From Paenibacillus sp. LS1 (GTDB lineage Bacteria; Bacillota; Bacilli; Paenibacillales; Paenibacillaceae): a stretch of 64,000 nt of DNA. Of the stretch, positions 1 to 8,687 are shown one piece after another; the first letter of the stretch is position 1, and each line of letters starts with the position of its first letter. The position numbers were made by a program, and so were the translations under genes. Under the pieces are notes generated by a model, which saw only the letters and a list, made by a program, of their open reading frames with translations, searched no databases and was not told where the DNA came from. Where the stretch lies: the NCBI RefSeq assembly GCF_026013365.1, contig NZ_JAPDOE010000003.1:1-64000 (forward strand). The letters run 5' to 3'.

Positions 1-1344
1 ATGCGCCGCCCAGGGCTGCAAAGCCGCCCGAGCCGCGGCGTCCTCGCCCAGCTGGGCCAGCGCAAGCCCGGCGGCTAGCGGCTGCGTCCGCAGCGGGGCA
101 GCAAGCGCTGCCGCATGGCGCAGCAGCCACTCCGGCCGATGCGCAGCCAACGCAACCGGGATCAGCGCTTGCCATGCCGCAGGTGGCAAGCTTACCCGAG
201 CGGCTGCGCTGGCGATGGCTTGCGGCCGCCCGGTGGCTGCGACCAGCAACAACAGCCGCTGCCATGCAGGCAAGCTGCTTGGTTGCAGGCTCAGTGCCGC
301 CGTGTACGCGGCTTCCGCCTCTGTCCAGTGGCCTGCCCGCTCATGTGCCATGCCTTCCAGCGTCAGGCTGCGATAGGTCCCAGCACCAGAGACTGATGTA
401 TATCTACTGGCTGTAGAAGCAGCCGATTTGGCCTGTTTTAACCAGTTCAGGGCCACATCCTCTCTCCCTTGATCCAGTTCAAGTACAGCACCAAGTTCCA
501 ACAAATCCGGAAAATCCTCATACACGGGCGCCCATGCTTCCACCACAGCAAGCGCCCTCTCCGGGCTACCACTCTCTCGCCATGCGTAAGCCGTTTTCAG
601 CACCAGATCCGAGTGATATCCGCACTCCGGTGTAAGCTGTGCCAATAATGGCTGCAACAATCGGAGTGCTTCATCATACTTCGCTTGCTGAAACCATTCG
701 GCAGCCAGAGCATATAACAACTCCGGTTGATCACCCTCCTGATTTAACGCGGAACGAATCAATTGCATATTCCGTGCACCTTTATTTTTGGTAGTAATCA
801 CCTGCTCCAGGTATCCGTAATGAATGATCTCAAGCCCAGAATGAAGTACACCTTGCGGAGCCAGTGCCATGATGGATGAAGCGATCTCTTCATGAATTCT
901 GCCTTGAAAAGCAATTCGGGGATCATTTCGGAACAAACGACACACCGCATCTGTCACACGCTCTTCACCGGACACACCCAACAGACTCGTGACCTGTATC
1001 CAGTACCCCCATACATCATCTCTACTCGCGGCTAACAACTGCATGAGTTCTGCCTTCATCTGCGAGGTCTGTATCCATACTTCATCCGCATCAAGCACCA
1101 GAATCCACGGTTTCGTAGCAGCAGCCAGTGACAGATTACGGGCTTCACTGAAATCTCCGTTCCATTCTGTACGAATTACAATAGCACCATGGAGGCGGGC
1201 AATTTCAGTTGTATCGTCTACCGACCCAGTATCCACGACGATGATCTCATCCACAACATCTCTAACTGCATTCAGACACCGCTGGAGTGGGCCAGCTTCA
1301 TCCTTCACGATTATGCACAAGCTAATCCCTGTGTCCACATTCAT
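1..1344 (-). CDS. SunS-like GT2 glycosyltransferase with TPR tail (3' end outside window)
   Basis: The reading frame is open for 448 codons from an ATG at 1344 and runs off the left edge, so the C-terminus is missing. A GT-A (family 2) domain fills the first ~200 residues: an ISLCIIVKDE start strand, VDTGS at 37-41, the metal-binding DADE at 85-88 and a GRIHEE motif. Helical, TPR-like repeats follow. This order matches the SunS group of peptide or protein glycosyltransferases, which move a sugar from a nucleotide-sugar onto Ser, Thr or Cys side chains. It is the last of three similar transferases behind a Thr-rich repeat protein, which I infer to be the acceptor. The last ~110 codons are clearly GC-richer and Ala/Leu-heavier than the rest. 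The start follows GAGGGG and an in-frame TGA lies just upstream. Confidence 0.82.
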   Translation of the reverse strand, partial: MNVDTGISLCIIVKDEAGPLQRCLNAVRDVVDEIIVVDTGSVDDTTEIARLHGAIVIRTEWNGDFSEARNLSLAAATKPWILVLDADEVWIQTSQMKAELMQLLAASRDDVWGYWIQVTSLLGVSGEERVTDAVCRLFRNDPRIAFQGRIHEEIASSIMALAPQGVLHSGLEIIHYGYLEQVITTKNKGARNMQLIRSALNQEGDQPELLYALAAEWFQQAKYDEALRLLQPLLAQLTPECGYHSDLVLKTAYAWRESGSPERALAVVEAWAPVYEDFPDLLELGAVLELDQGREDVALNWLKQAKSAASTASRYTSVSGAGTYRSLTLEGMAHERAGHWTEAEAAYTAALSLQPSSLPAWQRLLLLVAATGRPQAIASAAARVSLPPAAWQALIPVALAAHRPEWLLRHAAALAAPLRTQPLAAGLALAQLGEDAAARAALQPWAAH

Positions 1345-1424
1345 CACCACCCCTCACCAACGGAGTTTTGCCCCATCCAATAGCCCTCTGAATTAACTAT
1401 ACTCCCGCACCTGCTTAATATCGC

Positions 1425-3371
1425 TCAACTCTCGAACCCATCCGACCCTGGCAGTTCAAGCCGAATATGCTGAACAACAGGCCAACAACGGTGCCGTTGT
1501 CCATTCGTACGTTGGGCGAATACCTCCAGATGATGATCCACAGCACTAACCAATCCCTTCACCAACCAATCGGTTCCCGCGAGGGTATCCGAAGCCCCAG
1601 GGAATGACTCCATTCCATTCTCATTCAAGTTCTCTTTCTCTTCCACTCGAACGTTCTCCCCAACAGATAAATCATCTCCCACCAATTGCTGCCGACACAT
1701 CTGAATCAGACTATGCAGTTCCTTCCATCTTCCTGACTGTATACATCCTTCCATCATCAGTCCGAGCGCCTGCCAGCCATCATACTCTGCTCCTGCAACC
1801 GTTCCGTCCATACCTGAGTCCGTGTCCTTCTTCTTTGTCGCTCTCAGACCAGCAATTCGCCCTGTCTGCACAGCAGGTTCCTCATTCGTTATTGCCCCAA
1901 CCTGAGAACTACGCTTCAACCACAACGTCAATGGATCATCTCCGTTAATTTCCTTCCCCTCGATCCACTCCAAACGTTCGAGCCATCGGGCAGACGGCAG
2001 TGCGAGCAGCCCTTTTTTCCGCTTCACGGGTTCCAGCTTCAGACGCGCCTTGTTCCATCTTCCCTGCTGGATGTGGAGCATGGCTTCAGCCACGGACAAA
2101 CGCTCTCTCATCTCTCCGGAAGGTTGTGAAAATACACCCGATAACAATTCCAGAGCCGCTTCATAACAACGACTTTGCTCCAGAATGCCCAATACTTTGT
2201 GTGTAGCCTCTTCCGATCCGAGCGCAAAACGCTCCGTCACCAACTCTGGAATCTGATGCTCCTGCCCGGAGACTCGCATAATTCGGAATATCCGATAGAG
2301 CGGCGGTAACAGACTGGATTTGGCACGTACCGCTTCCACGTAAGCATCCACCGCGCCTTCAAGATCAGCCTTTCCTTCCAGTAATCGGCCTAACGTATAC
2401 CACGTCTGATAGGTGCCGATGCCTTCTTCCGTATGGTATATGGGTGGAGGTGGCCCCATGCGGACCGCTTCACGCAGCGATAATTCTGCCCGATCAGCAT
2501 CCCCCAATGCGTCTGCACAGACTCCGCGATGATGCATCAGATCCGTGTACTCTGGAAAGAGTTCAAGCGCAGCATCGATTCGATCCAATGCCTCCTGCCA
2601 GCGATTCAGATGCTGTAGACAACGAACTTCATATTTGAACAGCAAATGTGCGTAACTGGTTACCGCTGGATCGATCCCCATCCGAGCCACAGCAAACGTC
2701 TCCAATGCCCGCTCCGCTTCCCCCACACGCAGATACTCAACGCCCAGATTATAGTGATGGAATGGCTGATCCGGCTCTTCCTCCACTGCCTGTTGCAGCA
2801 GGCGGACATTGCGGTTCACCTTATCTTTGCTCTCCACAATCGCCGTCTGATATCCGTAATGATGGATGACCATGTCCGTCACATGAAAAGCAGCCTCTGG
2901 ATTCCCACGGCAGATCGCCACCGCAATCTGCTCATGAATTCGACCTTCGAACCGATGCTCCGGGGCATTACGGAAGAGACGCAAAACCGGATTCACGGTA
3001 ACCCCCTGCTGACCCGTACCTGTATAGTTATGAATGTTTAAAAACAATCCGTCACATCCGCTGACCGTCGTCCAGCTTCTGATCTGCTCCCGCGCAGCCC
3101 TATCGAGCGCCTCGTCCGCATCAAGAAAGAGAATCCAGTCGCCGGAAGCCCGCTCCAGGCCAGCATTCCGTGCTGCGGCAAAATCATCGCACCACTCAAA
3201 TGCCACAACCATCGCGCCATATTGCTGCGCAATCTTCGCGCTGCGGTCCGACGAACCGGTGTCCACCACAATCACTTCGTCTACCGCACCCTGGACACTG
3301 GCAAGGCAATGAGGCAGTAACTCTTCCTCATCCTTCACGATCATGCATAGGGAAATGCGTTCCGCTTGCAA
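1425..3371 (-). CDS. SunS-like GT2 glycosyltransferase with TPR repeats
   Basis: This is a 648-residue cytoplasmic protein with an N-terminal GT-A domain (SLCMIVKDEE strand, VDTGSSD near 36-42, DADE near 84-87, GRIHEQ further on) and a long helical TPR-type tail. Residues around 500-560 are acidic and look like a linker. The frame also opens at an ATG at 3395, but a perfect AAAGGAGG at 3379-3386 lies inside that extension and sits 7 nt before a TTG at 3371, so I take TTG as the start. The coding region overlaps the end of the upstream transferase by 44 nt, which points to translational coupling. Known relatives such as SunS glycosylate peptides. The acceptor here is inferred to be the repeat protein at 5690-7159. 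Confidence 0.83.
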   Translation of the reverse strand: MQAERISLCMIVKDEEELLPHCLASVQGAVDEVIVVDTGSSDRSAKIAQQYGAMVVAFEWCDDFAAARNAGLERASGDWILFLDADEALDRAAREQIRSWTTVSGCDGLFLNIHNYTGTGQQGVTVNPVLRLFRNAPEHRFEGRIHEQIAVAICRGNPEAAFHVTDMVIHHYGYQTAIVESKDKVNRNVRLLQQAVEEEPDQPFHHYNLGVEYLRVGEAERALETFAVARMGIDPAVTSYAHLLFKYEVRCLQHLNRWQEALDRIDAALELFPEYTDLMHHRGVCADALGDADRAELSLREAVRMGPPPPIYHTEEGIGTYQTWYTLGRLLEGKADLEGAVDAYVEAVRAKSSLLPPLYRIFRIMRVSGQEHQIPELVTERFALGSEEATHKVLGILEQSRCYEAALELLSGVFSQPSGEMRERLSVAEAMLHIQQGRWNKARLKLEPVKRKKGLLALPSARWLERLEWIEGKEINGDDPLTLWLKRSSQVGAITNEEPAVQTGRIAGLRATKKKDTDSGMDGTVAGAEYDGWQALGLMMEGCIQSGRWKELHSLIQMCRQQLVGDDLSVGENVRVEEKENLNENGMESFPGASDTLAGTDWLVKGLVSAVDHHLEVFAQRTNGQRHRCWPVVQHIRLELPGSDGFES

Positions 3372-5610
3372 GCTGATTCCTCCTTTCCTTCGCATGAAAA
3401 ATCGTACGCCATGGAATGCCTTCGGCCGTGCGCAATCTTAGTTCCAGTGCAGCATGTTGTGCCGCGAGGGCCCCTGCCGACGGGGAGCGAACCACCTCCT
3501 GTCGAAGTACCTCAATTGCTATCCGCAAGTAACATACACCTGCTCCAGCTCTGGCCTGTTGCAGATCAGGTTCCCGCTCCAGAGCCTGCTCAAACAGAGA
3601 CAGCGCCTGATCATAATATCCTTTGGCATACAGCGTTTCACCCAGCCAGAATAACCCTTCGGCATCAAGCTCACTCTCGGTCATGAACTGAATCAGGATG
3701 TTCGCGGCTATCAAGGTATACCCGTGACGATACAGCAGACTTGCAAACTCTCGCCGAACCGTGACTGCCTTTCCCCGATGCTCACGCATCATGATTGCCC
3801 GCAGTTCATGCAGTTGCTCAGCAAGCGTAAGCTGTCCAGTCTTCACGGCCTGCTGTACAACCTTTTCTGCAACCATCTGTGCCTGCGGACCCCACTCCAT
3901 AAGCTTCTGTTCTTCTGACGCAGGTTCCATGCTTCGCGGCTCTTTGGTCAACTGGTCCAGCAGACGATCCATGACCTTCCAAATCGTCTTTTCCTGTGGA
4001 TGGGTAGTTGCGAGGAATGTATCGGTTAATCGTAATCCATTAGCCCAATAAGCCAGTGCCCAATCCATTCTGTGCTCAGTCGGAAGACTGACTTCATGTC
4101 CACGCCCAACGTTCCAGTGTTCTTCTGCCAGTTGTAATGCCTCCGAAACCTTATTCGCACACAACATCCAATGTATTCGATCCGCTACATGGATACGAGC
4201 AATACGAGCATCTGTATCCAGCATTTTCAATGCCTGCCCATATGCTGCACAGCCTGCGAGAACATGAATGACTTGTGCAAAATGATCCTCATTCTGCACA
4301 TCGTATGGATGGAACATTTCACCGTGGATCGACTCAACGTGACCCGATTCTTCGATCCGTTTGCACCTGGCGAGCAATGCTCCTGCCATGTTCTCATCCG
4401 TTTCTCCGGATTGTTGCAGTACATCTGCCAACCCCACCCATGCCGGAGCATATGCAAACATGCTGTCCAATGCCAGACCGTACAGATGTGCTGATTCATT
4501 CAGGAATCCCCGTTTCTGTGCAAGTCTTGCCATCGCGGTATAAGCTCTGTAACTGTCAGAACCTGCCTCCGTTACATATGGCGAGTCTAACGTGCTACCA
4601 CCATCACTTTGCCCATCACTATCCGGCACCTCTAGGCACTCAGTCGCTCGGGCATAGGATTGATATGCACGTTCCTCCAAACCTTGCTGCTCTAACGTCT
4701 CCCCGTACAACAGGTGCAGATCCGCATAAGACGGATAACGCTGTCGTTCCACAGCCAGAACTGCATGCGCCTCGTCGTAACGTTCCAATCCCACAAGGGC
4801 CTTCGCATAATCCCTAACCAGTGTAGGGCGATATGGCGTGAGCAACTCTGTCAGGCGCAATGATTCATTGAACGCTTCAATTGCCTGTTCGATCTGACCA
4901 AGTTGGCAATACGTTACTGCCAGATTGTACAGGTGAAAAGGCTGTGCAGAATCATCCTGGAGTTCACGCTCAATCAACTTCAAATTACGTCTTGGTTTAT
5001 GTTCATTCGCAATCGTGGAGGCCAGATATCCATCATGAATGAGACATAGTGGAGCTAGCGGTTCAGTCTCGATCAATACGTTTTCTTCGTCTATATAGTT
5101 CTCGTTCTTATCACTATCAGCAGCCTCATTCAGGACAAGCTTGCTCGGGCCGCTACGAACCAACTGCTCATGGATGCGTCCCACATATCGATATCCCTGA
5201 TGTGCACGGAACAGTCTCACTGGCTGAGAGATAACGCTCTCCTCTACCCTATTACCGAAACGATTCTCTATAGTAATGCGTAATCTTGAAATGCTTTTAT
5301 GGACTTTAGGCAAATAGTTCAGTAGTTCTTCCAACCCCTGTGTGACGTACTCATCCGCATCCAGACATAGGACCCATTCGGTGCCAGCCAAAGGCAAACT
5401 GATATTCCGCGCATGGGCAAAGTCATCCTCCCAGCGAGCGTGCAACACCGTTGCTCCGTATGTTCTGGCGATCTCGGTTGTGCGGTCAGACGAACCCGTA
5501 TCGGTAATAAAGCATTCTGTGCCGATATGCTTCAAGCTGTCGAGACAGCGGGGCAGGTGATGCTCTTCATTTTGCACAATCATATGGATTCCAAGTAAAC
5601 GGTTCTGCAA
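3328..5610 (-). CDS. SunS-like GT2 glycosyltransferase with TPR repeats
   Basis: The protein has 760 residues: a GT-A domain with IHMIVQNEE at the N-terminus, TDTGSSD at 36-42, DADE at 84-87 and YVGRIHEQ, then a long array of TPR-like helices to the C-terminus. The frame stays open back to 5799, but that extension would overlap the end of the neighbouring repeat protein. GGAGGTGG at 5617-5624 is correctly spaced from a TTG at 5610, so TTG is the likely start, as in the next transferase. It is the first of three paralogous transferases on the same strand behind two surface-type proteins. Three enzymes could add successive sugars or serve different acceptors; the sequence does not say which. 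Confidence 0.83.
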   Translation of the reverse strand: MQNRLLGIHMIVQNEEHHLPRCLDSLKHIGTECFITDTGSSDRTTEIARTYGATVLHARWEDDFAHARNISLPLAGTEWVLCLDADEYVTQGLEELLNYLPKVHKSISRLRITIENRFGNRVEESVISQPVRLFRAHQGYRYVGRIHEQLVRSGPSKLVLNEAADSDKNENYIDEENVLIETEPLAPLCLIHDGYLASTIANEHKPRRNLKLIERELQDDSAQPFHLYNLAVTYCQLGQIEQAIEAFNESLRLTELLTPYRPTLVRDYAKALVGLERYDEAHAVLAVERQRYPSYADLHLLYGETLEQQGLEERAYQSYARATECLEVPDSDGQSDGGSTLDSPYVTEAGSDSYRAYTAMARLAQKRGFLNESAHLYGLALDSMFAYAPAWVGLADVLQQSGETDENMAGALLARCKRIEESGHVESIHGEMFHPYDVQNEDHFAQVIHVLAGCAAYGQALKMLDTDARIARIHVADRIHWMLCANKVSEALQLAEEHWNVGRGHEVSLPTEHRMDWALAYWANGLRLTDTFLATTHPQEKTIWKVMDRLLDQLTKEPRSMEPASEEQKLMEWGPQAQMVAEKVVQQAVKTGQLTLAEQLHELRAIMMREHRGKAVTVRREFASLLYRHGYTLIAANILIQFMTESELDAEGLFWLGETLYAKGYYDQALSLFEQALEREPDLQQARAGAGVCYLRIAIEVLRQEVVRSPSAGALAAQHAALELRLRTAEGIPWRTIFHAKERRNQLASGTHFPMHDREG

Positions 5611-5689
5611 ACATAACCACCTCCAATACAAAAAAAGTACATGAAGTCCACCAAAGGAACTCCATGTACCTATATGACAAATGAATGGG

Positions 5690-7159
5690 TTATGTGCCTT
5701 GTCCATTGAAGAACACATCAATCGTGCTTGGTGCGCCGAGTAGGCTGGAGCGGTAGGAAAGACGCGTATATTTGAGAAAACGCTGCGGAACCAATACATC
5801 CACTGATCCGGACAAAATACCCGTCACAGTAGCTACATCTGTGTACCAGTTCGTACCGTTGGCGCTGATCTCAACATGAGCATCTACCCGGTTTACACCC
5901 GGCCCCCGGTTGTATACAAAGAAAGAATACGTACCAAATACACTGGTTGTCACTGCTGGAAGCGGTGTAAAGGTGTTAGCAGTCGGGGTGCTAATGAGCT
6001 GTGACTCCTGAAAACTCTTCTGTGAAATGGACGTCACGCTGCTAAGCGTTCCCGCGGTAATTGTAGCGCCGAGCACGCTGGTGATCGTTCCGTTTAACAG
6101 GTTCGTCAAGGTTCCTGCGGTAATTGTTGCCCCGAGTACACTCGTGATCGTACCATTCAGCAGATTCGTCAAGGTTCCCGCTGTTACCGTTGCGCCAAGG
6201 ACGCTTGTAATGGTTCCGTTCAACAAGTTCGTCAGCGTTCCTGCGGTGATTGTTGCTCCGAGTACACTCGTAATTGTACCATTCAGCAAGTTCGTCAACG
6301 TTCCCGCTGTTACCGTTGCGCCGAGTACACTGGTGATCGTTCCGTTTAATAAGTTCGTCAGCGTTCCTGCGGTGATGGTGGCTCCAAGTACACTGGTGAT
6401 CGTACCTGCGGTAATTGTTGCTCCAAGCACGCTGGTGATCGTTCCAGCCGTAATCGTCGCTCCCAATACACTTGTGATTGTACCATTCAGCAAATTCGTG
6501 AGTGTTCCCGCTGTCACTGTAGCTCCGAGCACACTGGTGATGGTTCCGGCTGTGATCGTTGCTCCCAATACACTCGTAATCGTACCATTCAGCAAGTTGG
6601 TCAGCGTTCCCGCCGTTACCGTTGCTCCGAGCACACTGGTAATCGTTCCGGCTGTAATCGTCGCCCCAAGTACACTTGTGATCGTACCATTCAGTAAGTT
6701 CGTCAATGTTCCTGCAGTCACCGTGGCTCCAAGCACACTCGTGATGGTACCATTCAGCAAGTTCGTGAGTGTTCCTGCTGTTACCGTTGCCCCGAGTACA
6801 CTTGTAATCGTTCCGGCCGTGATCGTCGCACCCAATACACTTGTGATCGTACCATTCAGCAAGTTCGTCAAGGTACCTGCGGTAACGGTGGCTCCAAGCA
6901 CACTGTTGATTGTACCTGCCGTGATGGTCGCTCCAAGTACACTTGTGATCGTTCCGTTTAGAATGTTCGTAATGGTTCCGGCATTAATCGTAACGGTGGT
7001 CAGACCGGAGATGTTACTGATGGTTCCGTCCAAAATGATGCCAACCACGTTCCCGCTCGTATCGGTTCTGACAGGCTGGGCTGTGCCTGTACTATCCTGG
7101 CCGAAGATCAATGTCCTCAGATTATCCGGATTCGTATTAAACGTTGTAAAGTTAGGCAT
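5690..7159 (-). CDS. Thr-rich low-complexity repeat protein, putative glycosylated spore or surface protein
   Basis: The 489-residue protein has three parts. Residues 1-67 are a head (FTTFNTNPDNLRTLIFGQD). Residues 68-372 are near-perfect repeats built from NGTITSVLGAT[IV]TAGT, with a 21-residue long unit and a 13-residue short unit and 17 copies of SVLGAT. Residues 373-489 form a compact C-terminal domain with FVYNRGPGVNRVDAHVEIS and RFLKYTRL. That domain is shared with the gene just upstream and resembles what I remember as DUF6385. There is no signal peptide, as expected for a spore-coat or exosporium protein loaded from the mother cell. The repeats offer a regular ladder of Thr side chains, and three protein-type glycosyltransferases lie directly downstream, so O-glycosylation is the natural inference by analogy with BclA-like proteins. 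GGGAGGAGG precedes the ATG. Confidence 0.72.
   Translation of the reverse strand: MPNFTTFNTNPDNLRTLIFGQDSTGTAQPVRTDTSGNVVGIILDGTISNISGLTTVTINAGTITNILNGTITSVLGATITAGTINSVLGATVTAGTLTNLLNGTITSVLGATITAGTITSVLGATVTAGTLTNLLNGTITSVLGATVTAGTLTNLLNGTITSVLGATITAGTITSVLGATVTAGTLTNLLNGTITSVLGATITAGTITSVLGATVTAGTLTNLLNGTITSVLGATITAGTITSVLGATITAGTITSVLGATITAGTLTNLLNGTITSVLGATVTAGTLTNLLNGTITSVLGATITAGTLTNLLNGTITSVLGATVTAGTLTNLLNGTITSVLGATITAGTLTNLLNGTITSVLGATITAGTLSSVTSISQKSFQESQLISTPTANTFTPLPAVTTSVFGTYSFFVYNRGPGVNRVDAHVEISANGTNWYTDVATVTGILSGSVDVLVPQRFLKYTRLSYRSSLLGAPSTIDVFFNGQGT
6044..6958 (-). repeat. In-coding tandem repeat array (17 copies of the SVLGAT unit)
   Basis: About 915 bp of short-period repeats encode residues 68-372 of the surface protein. 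Units of 63 bp (21 residues) and 39 bp (13 residues) alternate irregularly. The amino-acid units are almost invariant while the DNA copies differ mainly at third codon positions. That pattern indicates selection on the protein sequence rather than a recent DNA expansion. The copy number is likely to vary between strains. Confidence 0.9.
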
Positions 7160-7204
7160 GTGCCTCGTCCTCCTCCCTGGTCAAATCTATGAGATCTTAC
7201 TCCC

Positions 7205-7702
7205 TTACGGCATACGCTGTGCCTGAAAGTAAACATCGAGCCGGGTCGGTTGATCCGGTTCAACGGATCGAATTGCAAGCCGGGTATAATGCAAAAATCG
7301 CAAAGGTACCAGCGCTTTGGTCTGTCCTCCCGCGACCACCTCCTGGCTGTCCACAGCATAGTCTACGGCATTGGGGCTGATCTGAATCTGTACAAGAGCC
7401 GGATGTTTGCCCCGATTCACAACGCCATAGGTATACATGCTGAGTGATGAGGTGTCTTGTGCCGGGAGTGAGTGTATGCTGCTACTGGTCTCGGCTCCGA
7501 CATACGTATGCTCTGTAAAACAATGAATAGCACCAGGGAGTTTCGTACGTGAGGAAGCACCCTGCTTGAACCGGGGACGAGTGATCCGGGAACAAGGGGG
7601 TTTCAGCAATTTAGCGCGGCAGGAATGACGGGAGCGACGACGGCTAACATATTTAGTTGGTTGCTTCGTTCTCTTCTTGCTTCGCTTCGCTGTTCGACTC
7701 AT
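7205..7702 (-). CDS. Basic-tailed protein sharing the repeat protein's C-terminal domain
   Basis: The product has 165 residues. The first ~50 are strongly basic (MSRTAKRSKKRTKQPTKYVSR and further Arg/Lys/Cys), recalling the basic spore-coat protein style of CotG. The last ~100 match the C-terminal domain of the adjacent repeat protein, for example LVPLRFLHYTRLAIRS against LVPQRFLKYTRLSYRS. No signal peptide or membrane segment is visible. It is first in the minus-strand operon, 45 nt before the repeat protein and then the three glycosyltransferases. The ATG follows AAGGGG at good spacing. I infer an anchoring or assembly role on the same structure as the repeat protein; the biochemical function is unknown. 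Confidence 0.68.
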   Translation of the reverse strand: MSRTAKRSKKRTKQPTKYVSRRRSRHSCRAKLLKPPCSRITRPRFKQGASSRTKLPGAIHCFTEHTYVGAETSSSIHSLPAQDTSSLSMYTYGVVNRGKHPALVQIQISPNAVDYAVDSQEVVAGGQTKALVPLRFLHYTRLAIRSVEPDQPTRLDVYFQAQRMP

Positions 7703-7749
7703 CTCGATTTCCCCTTAAAAAATGTGCTTACGCATCGTATGCCCGGTTT

Positions 7750-7782
7750 GGAAATACGGGCACGGCACATGCCGTTATTTCC
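7750..7782. other. 33-bp palindrome in the divergent intergenic region
   Basis: Arms GGAAATA and TATTTCC enclose a perfect inner palindrome, ACGGCA-CA-TGCCGT. It lies about 50 bp upstream of the minus-strand surface-protein operon, in the space shared with the divergent plus-strand genes. It could be an operator or an RNA hairpin. No T-tract follows, so a terminator is less likely. Confidence 0.5.
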
Positions 7783-7874
7783 AGATATACGGCTCAGTCC
7801 CCAATCCATTTTTCTTCTTTTCACATACACTGCAAGTACAATGACATGCGGATCTAACGGAGTTCCCTATAAGT

Positions 7875-8088
7875 GCGTGTTCAAAAAGGTCGGTTTTCAG
7901 TACCGAGAAGATGGGATAAAGCTAGAAATGGAGTAGCGGAGCGTAGATAAAGCTACGTGAGCAACCGCAATGTTTCCGAAGGAAACAACCTTCGTAAGCC
8001 CCTACTTATTTCGGCTGAATTCCATATTCGATGTTGATGATGCCGCTAGGTATCCTTCGTAATCAAAAGCGGACTTTTTGAACAACCT
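7875..8088. mobile_element. MITE-like element with terminal inverted repeats and 8-bp target duplication
   Basis: The ends carry inverted repeats: GTTCAAAAAG with a diverging continuation on the left (7879) and its complement CTTTTTGAAC on the right (ending 8083). The direct repeat CTATAAGT flanks the element at 7867-7874 and 8089-8096, the signature of a transposition event. The ~214-bp interior has no convincing reading frame. It contains short hairpins such as TTTCCGAAGGAAA. It sits between the divergent promoters of two surface-protein gene sets, ending 35 bp before the plus-strand start. I believe related repeats recur in Paenibacillus genomes, but that is from memory. Confidence 0.62.
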
Positions 8089-8123
8089 CTATAAGTTAAT
8101 CTGGTCTATGGGAGGTGGATGAG

Positions 8124-8657
8124 ATGACCAACTACAATATATTCAACCAATCGAATGGTCCCCTGTTTACTCAACTGACCAATACCTTCTCGGCCCCCGG
8201 CATTGAAGCGTCACCAGACAGTGGTGCAGCTGCTGCAGGCAGTTTTTTTGCCTTAACGACCAACAATACCGCAATTCCTGCCAGCCAAAACCTTCTTCTA
8301 CAGATCCTGAATGGAGCCGGTAGTGGCAGAACATTACGCATATCCAGCCTCACAGGAGGCACAACAGCAGCAGCCACACTTGTGATCTATTCGGGAGGAA
8401 CGGTGACTGCCGGGAGCACACCTGTGCCCGTCAATACGCTACTTGGAAACACCAACGCCAGTGTAGTCACAACGAGGCAAAACACCGGTACTCTTGGGGG
8501 AACTTTCACGAGCATCGCAAGTATTCCGCTTACCGCAGGTATGTATTCACTGGATTTGAACGGCTCGATTATTGTTCCACCGGGACAAACTTTATCCATT
8601 AGTGTAGGCACAGGAAGTCAGACGGGAGCCATTAACCTGTTCTGGTGGGAATTCTGA
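8124..8657 (+). CDS. Ser/Thr-rich protein, putative spore-surface component, paralogue A
   Basis: This 177-residue protein begins MTNYNIFNQSNGPLFTQLTNTFSAPGI and ends in NLFWWEF. It is rich in Thr, Ser, Gly and Ala with regularly alternating hydrophobic residues, which suggests a beta-sandwich. It is clearly paralogous to the next gene: same N-terminal NxFN motif, same SGRTLRISSLTGG/SGKTLYVSRLSGG strand, same aromatic end. There is no signal peptide. GGGAGGTGG at 8110-8118 favours the ATG at 8124 over the in-frame GTG at 8115, which lies inside that sequence. I do not recognise a named family. The surface-protein role is inferred only from composition and from the divergent glycoprotein operon. 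Confidence 0.65.
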   Translation: MTNYNIFNQSNGPLFTQLTNTFSAPGIEASPDSGAAAAGSFFALTTNNTAIPASQNLLLQILNGAGSGRTLRISSLTGGTTAAATLVIYSGGTVTAGSTPVPVNTLLGNTNASVVTTRQNTGTLGGTFTSIASIPLTAGMYSLDLNGSIIVPPGQTLSISVGTGSQTGAINLFWWEF

Positions 8658-8687
8658 GTTGGATCATAGTAGAAGGTGGTGTATACA

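Noticed and set aside
4227..4817. Plus-strand frames inside the first glycosyltransferase gene
   Set aside because: They are antisense shadows without ribosome sites, and the minus-strand frame encodes continuous TPR-type sequence.
6027..7226. A 399-codon plus-strand open frame opposite the repeat protein
   Set aside because: It mirrors the repeats in antisense (PAVIVAPSTLVIVP pattern), has no ribosome site, and the minus-strand frame has a start site, domain structure and a paralogue.
7735..7760. A mother-cell sigma promoter (CATACGAT) upstream of the surface-protein operon
   Set aside because: The -10-like box matches sigma-E, but no -35 element sits at the correct spacing.
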